64,000 nt of DNA, taken from the NCBI GenBank assembly GCA_963698885.1, contig CAVOSJ010000004.1, forward strand, positions 372,001-436,000. The letters are read 5' to 3'. The notes beneath the pieces are model-generated. The model did no database searches. It worked only from the letters and a program-made list of their open reading frames with translations, and was not told where the DNA came from. Positions 16,075-24,622 of this stretch are shown here, one piece after another; positions within the stretch are counted from its first letter, which is position 1, and each line of letters starts with the position of its first letter. Both the position numbers and the translations under genes were made by a program. The stretch is from JBARKJ01 sp963698885 (lineage in GTDB: Bacteria > Nitrospirota > JACRHJ01).

Positions 16075-16434
16075 TTATCTGCGGAGCTTCTCTTCCTCTT
16101 CCTGAGCGGTCTTGCAGTCTATGCAAAGCGTAGTGACGGGCCTTGCCTGCAGGCGCTTAATGCCGATTTTCTCTCCGCAGGACTCGCAGATGCCGAACGT
16201 GCCGTCCTCTATCCTCTTCAGGGCTTCGTCTATCTTTTTGAGCAGCCTCTGCTCGCGGCCCCGGAGCCGAAGCAACAGGTTCCTGTCCGACTCCGCGCTG
16301 GCCTGGTCGCCCAGGTCGGCGTAGTTTTCCTTGTCGGGTTTCAAGCCGCCGCTTATGGTCATCCCGGCCTCAACCAGGAGCTCCGTCCTCTGTTCTTCGA
16401 GCTTTTTCTTTAAATCGCCGATATTGCGCTCCAT
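16075..16434 (-). CDS. DksA/TraR-type C4 zinc-finger protein
   Basis: 119 residues: an N-terminal coiled coil (about 1-75) and a zinc finger CESCGEKIGIKRLQARPVTT then LCIDC (four Cys). The family signature ICESCGEKI is clear. Such proteins modulate RNA polymerase, often with ppGpp. The coiled-coil tip has DLGDQASAESDRN; the aspartates of the true DksA tip (DxxDxA) are approximated by D-x-x-D-Q-A. The start at 16434 is preferred over 16509, which would add a basic unrelated leader. Confidence 0.88.
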   Translation of the reverse strand: MERNIGDLKKKLEEQRTELLVEAGMTISGGLKPDKENYADLGDQASAESDRNLLLRLRGREQRLLKKIDEALKRIEDGTFGICESCGEKIGIKRLQARPVTTLCIDCKTAQEEEEKLRR

Positions 16435-16532
16435 CTCGCGGCCACCTCTCCACTTTGCCCTTTTATGGGCGATTGAAATTTTAAATGCGAATTTTAACAA
16501 AAAGGGCATTCATAGTCAAATTATTTTAGCAC

Positions 16533-16561
16533 AAAAAAAAGGGGCCAAATATCGCCCCTTT
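16533..16561 (-). terminator. Terminator after the second hsp20 gene
   Basis: On the minus strand AAAGGGGC pairs with GCCCCTTT and is followed by a run of T. It ends transcription of the hsp20 gene finishing at 16590. Confidence 0.8.
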
Positions 16562-16589
16562 AACTTAAAATACGCATGAGCGGCAAGAT

Positions 16590-17078
16590 TTATGCCGCTT
16601 CTTTCATCTTTTTATGCTCCTCCGTGGTCTCTATTTCGATCTTCTTGCCCTTTATAGCCGCTGCCGCCGGCATCCTGATCTCCAGCAGGCCTTTCTTGTC
16701 AGTAGCCTTTATCTTGTCCGGGTTCACCTCCACTGGCAACGTAACGCTTCTCTCGAAGCTTCCGAAGGATATCTCCCTGGCGAAGTAGTCTTCGTTGTTG
16801 TATTCCTTCTCCAGCTTGCGCTCGCCCTTAATGGTGAGGAGGTTTCCGGTGACGGTAATCTCCACGTCCTTCGGGTCCACGCCCGGCATCTCGACATGCG
16901 TGATAAGGTCGTTGCCCTCCTTGACCACGTCTATGGCGGGGTAATTAAGGCCGCCAATCACTGAAGGCATCGTCGCCCAGCGCTCGGCACGGCCGAACAC
17001 TCTGTTAAAGAGGTCGTCCATTTCCCGGTGGAGCGAACCAAGTTCCCTGGCAGGGTTCCATTTTGTCAGCGGGAACAT
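16590..17078 (-). CDS. hsp20: Small heat-shock protein, Hsp20 family (second copy)
   Basis: 162 residues with an N-terminal arm (MFPLTKWNPARELGSLHREM), an alpha-crystallin domain (about 45-140; VVKEGNDLITHVEMPGVDPK, GNLLTIKGERK, KKGLLEIRMPAA) and a lysine-rich tail. Longer than the copy in the chaperone operon and only moderately alike. It stands alone with its own promoter and terminator. Confidence 0.93.
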   Translation of the reverse strand: MFPLTKWNPARELGSLHREMDDLFNRVFGRAERWATMPSVIGGLNYPAIDVVKEGNDLITHVEMPGVDPKDVEITVTGNLLTIKGERKLEKEYNNEDYFAREISFGSFERSVTLPVEVNPDKIKATDKKGLLEIRMPAAAAIKGKKIEIETTEEHKKMKEAA

Positions 17079-17182
17079 CTTTACACCTCCATAAACCGAT
17101 TTATCCCGGAACTCCGCGGCGTCCTGGGGAAAAGCCGTGCTATTAAAGGAATTTAATTCTTACGGCACTACTTCCCTTGTAT

Positions 17183-17210
17183 AGTATAGCTCGTTTCCGG
17201 GGAATGTCAA
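17183..17210 (-). promoter_or_regulatory. Promoter of the second hsp20 gene
   Basis: Minus-strand -35 TTGACA (17205-17210), 16-bp spacer, -10 TATACT (17183-17188). The leader is about 100 bases long. I see no HAIR-type repeat here, in contrast to the other hsp20 operon. The rest of the 275-base gap up to 17354 is AT-rich. Confidence 0.55.
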
Positions 17211-17353
17211 ACCGTAACATATTAATATTATTACATTTTTTTAAACATTCCTATATAATTGCAATATCATTTAAACCTTTTTGCCGTTACTTCCGTCTTA
17301 GTTAGTAACAGGATTTTATCTATCCTGTCGTTCTTACAGGAGGTGCAGTTGAA

Positions 17354-17752
17354 ATGAAGAGACATCTGGTAGTCGCGGCCGCCATGGCGGCCGTCTTTTC
17401 GGCAGTCCCGGCATTCGCGGGAGTAAGCGTTTACATCACCCCGCCAGCTATCCCGGTGTTCGTGCCGCCACCGCCGCCCGTGCCGGTCGTGGTACTGCCG
17501 CCGCCCCCTCCGGGAGTGGTGATAGGGCCGTCGTACTGGTACTGGGACGGGGGCAGGGGATCGTGGTTCTACTACGACAGGGATCGCCACCCGCATTACG
17601 ACCGCAGGCACGGCTTCGTGAATGACGGCAGGCATTTCTATGACGAGGGCGGCAGGTGGAGGCCAGCCAGGCACGACATGGGCAGGCACAAGGGCTGGCA
17701 TAAGGACGGGGAACGCGGGCATGGACATGGCCGCGGACACGACCGGGACTAA
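17354..17752 (+). CDS. Exported proline-rich, histidine-rich protein
   Basis: 132 residues. A signal peptide (VAAAMAAVFSAVPAFA) precedes a stretch of short proline runs (PPAIPVFVPPPPPVPVVVLP). An aromatic segment SYWYWDGGRGSWFYYDRD follows, and the tail is full of His, Asp, Arg and Gly (GHGHGRGHDRD). Similar YXWD-type proline-rich envelope proteins are common but uncharacterised. The histidine-rich tail suggests metal binding (inference). AGGAGG precedes the start. It ends 7 bases from the convergent murI stop. Confidence 0.8.
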   Translation: MKRHLVVAAAMAAVFSAVPAFAGVSVYITPPAIPVFVPPPPPVPVVVLPPPPPGVVIGPSYWYWDGGRGSWFYYDRDRHPHYDRRHGFVNDGRHFYDEGGRWRPARHDMGRHKGWHKDGERGHGHGRGHDRD

Positions 17753-17759
17753 ATTTCCG

Positions 17760-18560
17760 TTACAGCTCGGCCTTCTCCACTTCCGGGATATCGTATCCTA
17801 AGAAGCGTTCGCCGACTGCTTTGAAACGCTCCGGCGCGTCGGTTACAAAGTATCTGATGTAGCCGTCGCCGCCGGGGCCGTTCTCAAGGCCATTTTTGCC
17901 GAGCACCCGCCTGACCTCCTGCGCCGTCTCATGCGCGGAGTCGATTAACGTCGCCTTCTCCCCCATCACTTCGCCTATCACCGGCTTCAGGAGCGGGTAG
18001 TGCGTGCAGCCCAGGACGAGCGTATCGATATTTTTTTCCTTCAGGGGCAAGAGATATTCCTTGGCGGCCAGCGCTGTTATCTCGCCTGTCAGCCTCCCCT
18101 CCTCCACCAGCGGCACAAACAGTGGGCATGACGCGGCGAATATCTCCGTGCCGGGCCGGATATTCCGTATGAGGCGCTCGTAGGCGCCGGAGGCGACGGT
18201 GGACTCGGTGCCGATGACGCCGACCCTGCCGGTCTTCGTGGCGCGTGACGCGGCGTATGCGCCGGGCATCAGCACGCCGACCACCGGGATGGGCAGGCTT
18301 TCCCGAAGCGTGTTCAGCGCGGCGGCGGTCGCGGTGTTGCAGGCGACGACCAGCATTTTAATATTCTGCCGTACAAGGTAATCCGCTATTTCCTTCGAGA
18401 AGCGCCGCACCGTCTCGGCGGATTTTATGCCGTACGGCACGCGCGCGGTGTCGCCGAAGTAGATAAGGTTCTCGCCCGGTATATGGTAGCGTATCTCCTT
18501 CAGGACGGTCAAGCCGCCGATGCCGGAGTCGAATATGCCTATGGGGTTGGAAGATTTCAT
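17760..18560 (-). CDS. murI: Glutamate racemase
   Basis: Interconverts L- and D-glutamate for peptidoglycan. Both catalytic cysteines are visible in VVACNTATAAALNTL (about residue 73) and VLGCTHYPLLKPVIG (about 184). The substrate loop GIFDSGIGGLTVL opens the protein and YFGDTARVPYG follows. ATG at 18560 overlaps the GerMN stop (TGATG), so translation is coupled. Part of a four-gene wall operon with the amidase. Confidence 0.95.
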   Translation of the reverse strand: MKSSNPIGIFDSGIGGLTVLKEIRYHIPGENLIYFGDTARVPYGIKSAETVRRFSKEIADYLVRQNIKMLVVACNTATAAALNTLRESLPIPVVGVLMPGAYAASRATKTGRVGVIGTESTVASGAYERLIRNIRPGTEIFAASCPLFVPLVEEGRLTGEITALAAKEYLLPLKEKNIDTLVLGCTHYPLLKPVIGEVMGEKATLIDSAHETAQEVRRVLGKNGLENGPGGDGYIRYFVTDAPERFKAVGERFLGYDIPEVEKAEL

Positions 18561-19165
18561 CAACCTTTATTCAGCGCCGTCCGTGGCGCGAAGGGCCTTG
18601 TTGTGTCTATATGCCCGGCGAGGGATTCCGTCACGTTCCCTTCGACAAGGATCTGCACCTGCTTGATATCCGGGAAGTCCTCGGTCAGGGTATTGACGAT
18701 GGAATAAATGGCGAGCGTCTCCGTCCAGGCGCCGCCGGGGAACTGCGTCTGCACCTCGCGCGAGAAATCTATGTACGCCGTGCCGGTGGCCGGGTCTATG
18801 AACACGCTTTTAACCCGCGTCTCGGCGGGCAGGGCGGGTGTGAGTTCAGGGGAAAGCGGCCCGCGTATCAACTCCGTAATAAGTCCCTTCACCTCCTGGG
18901 ATTTATCCGCCGACTCGGCAACCTCCCTCATCTCGGATGAAAGGCCCTTGCCGTCCGGCGTCGGGAAATAGACCTTCAGTGCAACCTTCGTCCCCTGTAC
19001 GCCTGTAACTTCCTTGAAGGCAGGCGCGGCCGGGACCGCGGCTTTCGGCGGCTTGCTCGTCATCTGGAAAAAATAATACGTCCCCACGGAGAGCGCCGAC
19101 GCGAGAATGGCCGCACCCACTATCCAGGGCCATACGGCCCCGTCGTGCTTCACCCTTTCATTCAA
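18560..19165 (-). CDS. GerMN-domain membrane protein
   Basis: One N-terminal transmembrane helix (WIVGAAILASALSVGTYYFF) is followed by a periplasmic GerMN domain (about 55-190). It contains VALKVYFPTPDGKGL, GPLSPELTPALPAETRV, TAYIDFSREVQ and a C-terminal VQILVEGNV. In spore formers the domain is found in GerM and LpqB-like proteins; in Gram-negatives it is often beside amidase and murI, as here. The role is probably linked to the envelope but unproven. Both ends overlap neighbours by 1-4 bases. Confidence 0.85.
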   Translation of the reverse strand: MNERVKHDGAVWPWIVGAAILASALSVGTYYFFQMTSKPPKAAVPAAPAFKEVTGVQGTKVALKVYFPTPDGKGLSSEMREVAESADKSQEVKGLITELIRGPLSPELTPALPAETRVKSVFIDPATGTAYIDFSREVQTQFPGGAWTETLAIYSIVNTLTEDFPDIKQVQILVEGNVTESLAGHIDTTRPFAPRTALNKG

Positions 19166-20216
19166 TGGACCACCCCCCTGGCGAAATCCTCTATCCCGTG
19201 GGCTAACTTTGCCGCTATCTTACTCCTGTAGGCGTCGTCCGAGAGCTGCTGGGCCTGGTCCGGGTCGTCAAGGTCCCCAAGCTCCGCCATCACGGCGGGC
19301 ATCGCCAGCCCGTCGAAGCCCGACAGCTTTGCCTCATGAAGCGCCGGCTGTACGCCCTTTTTCGGCTCCCATATCCGCAATCAACGCCCTCGCCAGCCGC
19401 AGGCTGTCCGGCAGATAAGGCGCGTTCTGCTCTCTCCCATACCAGCGGCACCTTCGTCTTGCCTTCATCGTCCAGGTCCCCGGTACCCAAAGTATAAAAT
19501 GCCTGGCCCATACCTTTTCTTCCATACGAGCCTGAGGCGTGAATCGAGATGAACAGGTCCGCCTTAGCCGCGTTCGCCGTCCCCGCGCGGTCCACGGGAC
19601 TTGACTCCGCGTCGCCCTCTCTGGTCATGACGACCCTGAGTCCTCTCGACGTCAATACTTTTCTTAGCCTTAACGCCACGTCCATCGCAATTTCCTTCTC
19701 CGACATGCCCTCCATCTTAGAGCTGCCGAAGGACCGTCCGCCGTGGCCCGGGTCGATAGCCACCGTCCGCACCGGCCTGACGAGCGGCAGGAACCCGGCA
19801 TCCTGGCTTTTGGACCTGTCATAGAAATCCAGCACGATCCTGCCCGGCTCGCTCAGGTACGATACCCTGTACCCCAGCGCCGCTACAGGCGACAGGCTTA
19901 TGACAATCCCCGGCGGCCCTGCCTCGGTGAAATTCACCTCCCGGACGATATCGCCGGCCGGCGCGACCGGGGCGAAGGAAAGCGAGAGCGTCCCGGATTC
20001 CGGGTACAGGACCACCTGTCTCTGTACAGGGTCATAGTTAATCTTAAACCCTTCCGGCCTCTGCTCTCCGGTATCGAAGACCACCCGCGTAAAGGCGTAG
20101 TAGTTTTTCGCGCCCAGGTATTTTACATCGACCTGGCCCCCTTCCTGGCCGAGGGCAACAGAAGCCGCCAATATAAACAGCAGGAGCGCCCATAATTTTA
20201 TAGAAGCCAATTTCAT
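19162..20216 (-). CDS. amiC: N-acetylmuramoyl-L-alanine amidase, frameshifted
   Basis: Splits the stem peptide from MurNAc during cell separation. A signal peptide (ALLLFILAASVALG) precedes an AMIN domain (about 30-130), then Amidase_3 with the zinc His in IDPGHGG, E in KEIAMDVALRLR, and FISIHAS. Single-base shifts near 19430 and 19360 break the frame. The restored C terminus contains LPDSLRLARALIADMG and the catalytic-region LSGFDGLAMPAVMAELG. The start at 20216 overlaps the hydrolase stop (ATGA), and the stop overlaps the GerMN start. Confidence 0.88.
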
Positions 20217-21010
20217 GGAAAAAGCCGTTCCTCCAGGAATTTCAGGGCGTACTCCCTCGGCGCCTGGTTCCATAGCAATCCATGGTTAGCGTAAGGGTAG
20301 ATTTTCAGACTGGCATCCTTTCCGGCGGATTTCAACTTCTCGTAGAGTTCCCTGGACTCTTTTACGTTGACCTTATGGTCCACCTCGCCGTGCATCACAA
20401 GCACAGGGGCGTCGATTTTATCCAGCGAAGGAAGCGGCGAGGCTTCTTCTATCTCAGGCATGTATCTCTCGACCCGTCTCTTCCTCTCCGGCGTATCACT
20501 CAAGCCTTCAAAGAATTTAACCGGGTCGGATAGCGCCGACATAACTACTATCGCCTTAAGTCCCTTCACCCTCTCCGCCGCCCGGAGCGTCACAAGACCG
20601 CCCAGACTGTACCCCGCCATGCCGATCCTTCCGGGATCGACAAAAGGGAGCGATTTCAAATATTCCAGCGCCGAGAGCGAGTCGTCGACCTCGCCCCTGG
20701 CGAACTCGAAGTGCCCTTCAGAGCCGCCCTGCCCCCGGAACTGCGGCACTATCACCACAAAGCCCTTGGACGCCAGATCCTCACTCCATGCCCGGACAGG
20801 AAACTCGGCGCCTTTCATCCCGCCGTGGTTTAAGACGACCCCCGGATATTTCTTACCCGGCACCAGTGGCCGTGGAGAGTATAAGATGCTGTTTATCTTC
20901 AGGTTATCCGATTGAAGCACCGGTTTTTTGATATCGTACCCGTGCGCGCAGGATAGAAGAACCATAGCGATGACGGGCGTAAAAAACCTGAAGGTTCTCC
21001 GGTTTGCCAA
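20213..21010 (-). CDS. Alpha/beta-hydrolase lipoprotein
   Basis: 265 residues with a lipoprotein-like signal (VIAMVLLSC). The fold shows the oxyanion NHGGMKG, nucleophile elbow GYSLGG (Ser near 128), acid VMHGEVDHKV and catalytic His in YANHGLLW. This arrangement is that of dienelactone-hydrolase or acyl-peptidase-like enzymes. The substrate is unknown. It begins the operon hydrolase-amidase-GerMN-murI. Confidence 0.85.
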   Translation of the reverse strand: MANRRTFRFFTPVIAMVLLSCAHGYDIKKPVLQSDNLKINSILYSPRPLVPGKKYPGVVLNHGGMKGAEFPVRAWSEDLASKGFVVIVPQFRGQGGSEGHFEFARGEVDDSLSALEYLKSLPFVDPGRIGMAGYSLGGLVTLRAAERVKGLKAIVVMSALSDPVKFFEGLSDTPERKRRVERYMPEIEEASPLPSLDKIDAPVLVMHGEVDHKVNVKESRELYEKLKSAGKDASLKIYPYANHGLLWNQAPREYALKFLEERLFP

Positions 21011-21050
21011 TAGTTTCCTCCAAGGAAGTTAAATCTAACATAAAAGCGCG

Positions 21051-21080
21051 CTTATTTCATCTTTTTTAAGATGAAATAAG
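21051..21080. promoter_or_regulatory. Perfect 13-bp inverted repeat between divergent genes
   Basis: CTTATTTCATCTT (21051-21063) and AAGATGAAATAAG (21068-21080) are exact complements around a 4-base loop. The position between divergent starts (21010 and 21179) suits an operator; there is no T-run to make it a standard terminator. Confidence 0.5.
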
Positions 21081-21112
21081 CCCGGTCCGTAATTTTTAAG
21101 GGTGGCTTTTTC

Positions 21113-21121
21113 TGGTATAAT
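21113..21121 (+). promoter_or_regulatory. Extended -10 promoter of the cupin gene
   Basis: TGGTATAAT is a perfect extended -10 element; the -35 region is weak, which is usual for this promoter type. The cupin start is 57 bases downstream. Confidence 0.55.
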
Positions 21122-21178
21122 GAATGTCATCATGCGCGGGACACGGCTTCCGCGAGCAGGGCTCAAAGGGAGATAAAC

Positions 21179-21487
21179 ATGCTGCCGATAAAGGTTGACG
21201 AGGAGATAGAGTTTAACCCGGAGCGGGCGCGCACCAAGATGCTTTTCGACTCCCCGGCGTATCGCGTCGTGCTTTTCTGCCTGGAGGAGGGGCAGGCGGT
21301 CCCCCGGCACGTATCGACGGCGGAAGTGATGATGTTTTTGTACAAGGGCAGCGGGACTTTTATAGTCGGGGAGGGCGAGTTTAAACTAAAGGAAGGCGAG
21401 ATGGTCTTCTGCCGCCCGAACGAGCAGCACGGCTTTCGCTCCGAAGGGGAGCGTATGGTGGTCTTGGCGCTGATTATAAATCAGTAA
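21179..21487 (+). CDS. Small cupin-domain protein
   Basis: 102 residues forming one cupin barrel. PRHVSTAEVMMFLYKGSGTF gives motif 1, with a single His and Glu and without the second His, and PNEQHGFRSE gives motif 2 with one His. KEGEMVFCRP carries the strand between. It could bind a metal or ligand; enzymatic role unknown. GGGAG lies upstream of the start. Confidence 0.82.
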   Translation: MLPIKVDEEIEFNPERARTKMLFDSPAYRVVLFCLEEGQAVPRHVSTAEVMMFLYKGSGTFIVGEGEFKLKEGEMVFCRPNEQHGFRSEGERMVVLALIINQ

Positions 21488-21513
21488 AAGGGGCGTTGTC
21501 GCCGCCGTGCAAG

Positions 21514-21813
21514 TCAAAAAGCAAGCTCCGTGTATATCTTATGGAAAAGCTTTATCACGATTACGACGAAAATCGCGCCGAAAAGAAACATCACCCCCAC
21601 CACCACGTCTTTTACGAATCCCGGCAGGGACGGGAAAAACGGCGTAGTCAGATAGCCTATTGCGAACAGGATAATCATCCAGGAAAGTCTCTTCCACGTG
21701 GCCTTGACCTCGCCGCCTACCAATATCTTTTTCCGGAGGTCCATCACGAGGTACAGCGCGTAGAAAATTATGCATATGGCGGAAAAAGAAAGGAGCAGAA
21801 ACAGGAGTTTCAT
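21514..21813 (-). CDS. Small membrane protein of unknown function
   Basis: 99 residues with three predicted transmembrane helices (about 1-23, 43-63 and 68-90; LLFLLLSFSAICIIFYALYL, LSWMIILFAIGYL, VVVGVMFLFGAIFVVIVI). The loops are basic. I recognise no family. It is convergent with the cupin gene and separated from porB by a terminator. Confidence 0.65.
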   Translation of the reverse strand: MKLLFLLLSFSAICIIFYALYLVMDLRKKILVGGEVKATWKRLSWMIILFAIGYLTTPFFPSLPGFVKDVVVGVMFLFGAIFVVIVIKLFHKIYTELAF

Positions 21814-21883
21814 TTGTGCCTCTCTAATTAGATTTCCGCATATATAACAAAATCGCTAATAAAAGTCAATTACTCATTGTTGA

Positions 21884-21920
21884 TAAAAAAAGCCCGGAAA
21901 GATTTCTCTTTCCGGGCTTT
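21884..21920 (-). terminator. Terminator of the por operon
   Basis: AAAGCCCGGAAAG pairs with CTTTCCGGGCTTT; on the minus strand the stem is followed by a long T-run. It ends transcription coming from porB. Confidence 0.88.
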
Positions 21921-21947
21921 AACTTTTTTTAGTCCTGCAAGCGGTTT

Positions 21948-22929
21948 CTACCAGCTCTTTCCCTCACCTGGGTCTATCTGCTCATTCGGGTGCGATTCGT
22001 TGTGCATCAGCACCACCGAACGCCAGTTCTCGTCCACGAGGTCCTGGAATTTCTTTAGCATCCAGTCGTTCTCCGGCTTGAAGAGGTGCTTGAAACGCCC
22101 CTGGGGCTTCAGCCATTCCACGATCGGCCTGCGGTTCTTGCCGGGGTTGAACGTAACCGTAGCCACGCCATCCACCACCTGATAGAGCGGCCAGTAACAT
22201 GTGTTGACGGCGAGCTTGCTGAGCGCAATCGCGTCGTTCGTCTGGGTACGCCAGCCCCTGTTGCAGGGCGCGATGATGTTCATGAACTTCGGGCCCTCGA
22301 TGCTCATCGCCTTCTGGACCTTCGACATCAGGTCTTTCCAGTTATGAGGCGAGGCCTGCGCCACGAACGGCACGCCGTGTGCGAGCGCGATCTTGGTCAG
22401 GTCCTTCCGCTTCTGGGTCTTGCCCTGCCCTACCTTCCCAGCGGGCGAGGTGGTGGTGTCCGCGCCGAACGGGGTCGCGGAGCTGCGCTGGATGCCGGTG
22501 TTCATGTACGCGCCGTTGTCGTAGCAGACGTACATGAAGTCGTGCCCGCGCTCGAGCGCCCCGGAAAGGGACTGAAGCCCGATGTCATACGTGCCGCCGT
22601 CGCCGCCGAACGCGATGAACTTTATCTTCTGGTCCACCGGGCAGTTTCCCCTGGCGCTTCAGGGACTGGTACATCGCCTCCACTCCGGAGATGGTTGCCG
22701 CCGCGTTCTCGAACGCGCTGTGTATCCATGGCAGCTTCCATGCGGAATAAGGATATATCGTGGTGGCGACCTCGAGGCAGCCGGTCGCGTTCGCGATAAT
22801 CACCGGCTCGTCTATGGCCATCAAAACCTGGCGCACGACGATGGGCGCCCCGCAGCCGGCGCACATCCTGTGCCCGCCGGTCAGCTGCTCCGCCTTCTTT
22901 GAGAGTTCTTTCAGTTTTAATACCGCCAT
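21948..22929 (-). CDS. porB: Pyruvate:ferredoxin oxidoreductase beta subunit, frameshifted
   Basis: TPP-binding subunit. The first part has GGHRMCAGCGAPIVVRQVL and VIANATGCLEV. After an extra base near 22640 the frame continues IKFIAFGGDGGTYDIGLQSL with the TPP/Mg motif GDGG...DN. Cysteines of a [4Fe-4S] cluster are in CAGC and later in IAPCNRGW. The total length of about 326 residues is normal. Last gene of porGDAB; the interruption looks like a sequence error since the rest is well conserved. Confidence 0.92.
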
Positions 22930-22941
22930 CGCCGTCTCCTT

Positions 22942-24126
22942 TTATTCTCTTACAGTTATATACTCGTAAAGTGATTTCGCCGGGCCCTTTTCGGTAAGCG
23001 TAACCAGTTCGGAATAGACCTTCCTGATGTCGTCCAGGCCGAGGTCGCGTCCGCCCAGTCCGAATATCTTGTTTATCGTCACGGGCCGGTTCGGGAGGTC
23101 ATAAAGCGCGCTCCTCACTTCGATGAAGAGCGGTCCGCCCGCCGCGCCGAAGCTGTCAGCGCGGTCCATCACGCAAAGGGCTTTAAGCCCCTTCAGCGCG
23201 TCGGCTATCTCAAGGTACGGGAAGGGCCTGAACAGCCTGGGCTTCAGTAAGCCCGCCTTTATCCCCTTCGCCCTCAATTCGTCCACGATGACTTTCGCGG
23301 TGCCCGCGGCGGAGTTCAGCACGACCACGCCCACTTCCGCGTCGTCCATCTTATAAGTCTCGAAAAGACCGTACGTCCTGCCGGAGAGCTTGCCGTACTC
23401 CTTGCCCACCTCTATGACTACGTTCTTCGCCCGTTTCTGCGCCTCGTGGAGCTGTTTTCTGGACTCCATGTAGTAGTCCTGCAAGTGCAGCGCGCCGTAT
23501 GTCACCGGGTGGTTCAGGTCGAGCAGCGGGTTCATCGTGCCCTTGTACGGCCCGATGAAGTCCTTCACCTGCTGGTCTTCCAGAAGCTCCAGGTTCTCGA
23601 TGGAGTGGGAGATGATGAACCCGTCCATGCAGGACATCACCGGGAGGTGGATGTCCGGATGCTCGCCGATGCGCGGCGCCTGGACGGTATTGTCATACGC
23701 CTCCTGGGCGTTCTCGGCGTATATCTGGATCCAGCCGGAGTCGCGTGCGCCCATGGAGTCGGAGTGGTCGCAGTGTATGTTAATGGGGGCGGACAGGGCC
23801 CTGTTCACGCAGGAGAGCACTATGGGGAGCCTGTTGCCGGAGGCAATGTAGAGCATCTCCCACATGAGCGCGAGGCCGTTTGCGGAGGTGGCGTTCATAA
23901 CGCGCCCGCCCGCGGCGGCGGCCCCAATGCAAGCGCTCATCGCCGAATGCTCCGACTCCACCGTTACCAGTTCGGTGTCCACCAGTCCGTTTGAGACGAA
24001 GGTGGCGAACTGCTGCATTATTTCGGTGGAGGGAGTAATCGGATACGCGGCGCATACGTCGGGGTTTATCTGGCGCATGGCATTTGCCACCGCCACGTTT
24101 CCCGTCATTGCAACTTTCTTTGCCAT
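22942..24126 (-). CDS. porA: Pyruvate:ferredoxin oxidoreductase alpha subunit
   Basis: Binds pyruvate and, with the other subunits, makes acetyl-CoA, CO2 and reduced ferredoxin. The 394 residues start MAKKVAMTGNVAVANAMRQI and include the substrate loop AAYPITPSTEI, then VESEHSAMSACIGAAAAGGR. RADSFGAAGGPLF sits near the C terminus. The start at 24126 has AAGGAG about 9 bases upstream; extension to 24183 would translate palindromic element C. Confidence 0.94.
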   Translation of the reverse strand: MAKKVAMTGNVAVANAMRQINPDVCAAYPITPSTEIMQQFATFVSNGLVDTELVTVESEHSAMSACIGAAAAGGRVMNATSANGLALMWEMLYIASGNRLPIVLSCVNRALSAPINIHCDHSDSMGARDSGWIQIYAENAQEAYDNTVQAPRIGEHPDIHLPVMSCMDGFIISHSIENLELLEDQQVKDFIGPYKGTMNPLLDLNHPVTYGALHLQDYYMESRKQLHEAQKRAKNVVIEVGKEYGKLSGRTYGLFETYKMDDAEVGVVVLNSAAGTAKVIVDELRAKGIKAGLLKPRLFRPFPYLEIADALKGLKALCVMDRADSFGAAGGPLFIEVRSALYDLPNRPVTINKIFGLGGRDLGLDDIRKVYSELVTLTEKGPAKSLYEYITVRE

Positions 24127-24147
24127 CGTAAGATTCTCCTTTAAGTC

Positions 24148-24240
24148 GTTACTTTTCTTTCGCGAGAAAGAAAAGTAACACAAAAGAAAGCGGGACAGTT
24201 TAAAAGTTTTTGGCGTTACCTTTTTCCAAAAAGGTAACGG
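24148..24240 (+). repeat. Dispersed palindromic element, copy C (full length)
   Basis: Hairpin 1 (24148-24179) has 14-base arms GTTACTTTTCTTTC and GAAAGAAAAGTAAC around GCGA. A linker with ACAAAAGAAAGCGGGACAGT and then TTTAAAAGTTTTTGGC leads to hairpin 2 (24215-24238), arms GTTACCTTTTT and AAAAAGGTAAC. Both hairpins are bounded by GTTAC/GTAAC. The element splits porD from porA inside the operon. Confidence 0.92.
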
Positions 24241-24242
24241 TT

Positions 24243-24622
24243 TTACACTTTCACTTTCCCAGTTTTTTTCTCGTCGGCCATCTGCTTGGCCTTTGCCTTC
24301 GCCTTTTCAAGCGCGTCCGGCTTCGGGCCCCTTCGGCCTCGGTCATCATCACGATGGCCTTCACCTTCGACGGGCATTCCAGCGCGCAGATGCCGCAGCC
24401 CTTGCAGTGCAGGTAGTCGAACTCCCCGCGCTCACCTTCCGCCGCAACCGTCACGGCGGAGTCCGGGCAGAACACCCAGCAGAACATGCACTGTATGCAG
24501 TTCTCTTTTATCCAGATCGGGCGGTCGCTTCTCCACGCGCCGGTATTATATTTTTCGGCGTTGCCCGCTTCGCTTATAAGCCCGCCTTCCGGCAGGTCCT
24601 TCCAGCCTTTTGGTTTGCTCAT
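24243..24622 (-). CDS. porD: Pyruvate:ferredoxin oxidoreductase delta (ferredoxin) subunit
   Basis: Small subunit with two [4Fe-4S] clusters: CIQCMFCWVFCPDSAV and CKGCGICALECPSKVKAIVM. N-terminal KPKGWKDLPEGGLI is typical of PorD. One base appears altered near 24328. In the corrected frame the tail is a Lys/Ala-rich helix (PDALEKAKAKAKQMADEKK) ending at 24243; the uncorrected frame ends in a basic run at 24251. The start overlaps the porG stop (ATGA). Confidence 0.9.

Noticed and set aside
17286..17309. Sixth copy of the palindromic element (GTTAC...GTAAC)
   Set aside because: Only the five-base ends match; the interior does not pair and the linker motifs are absent.
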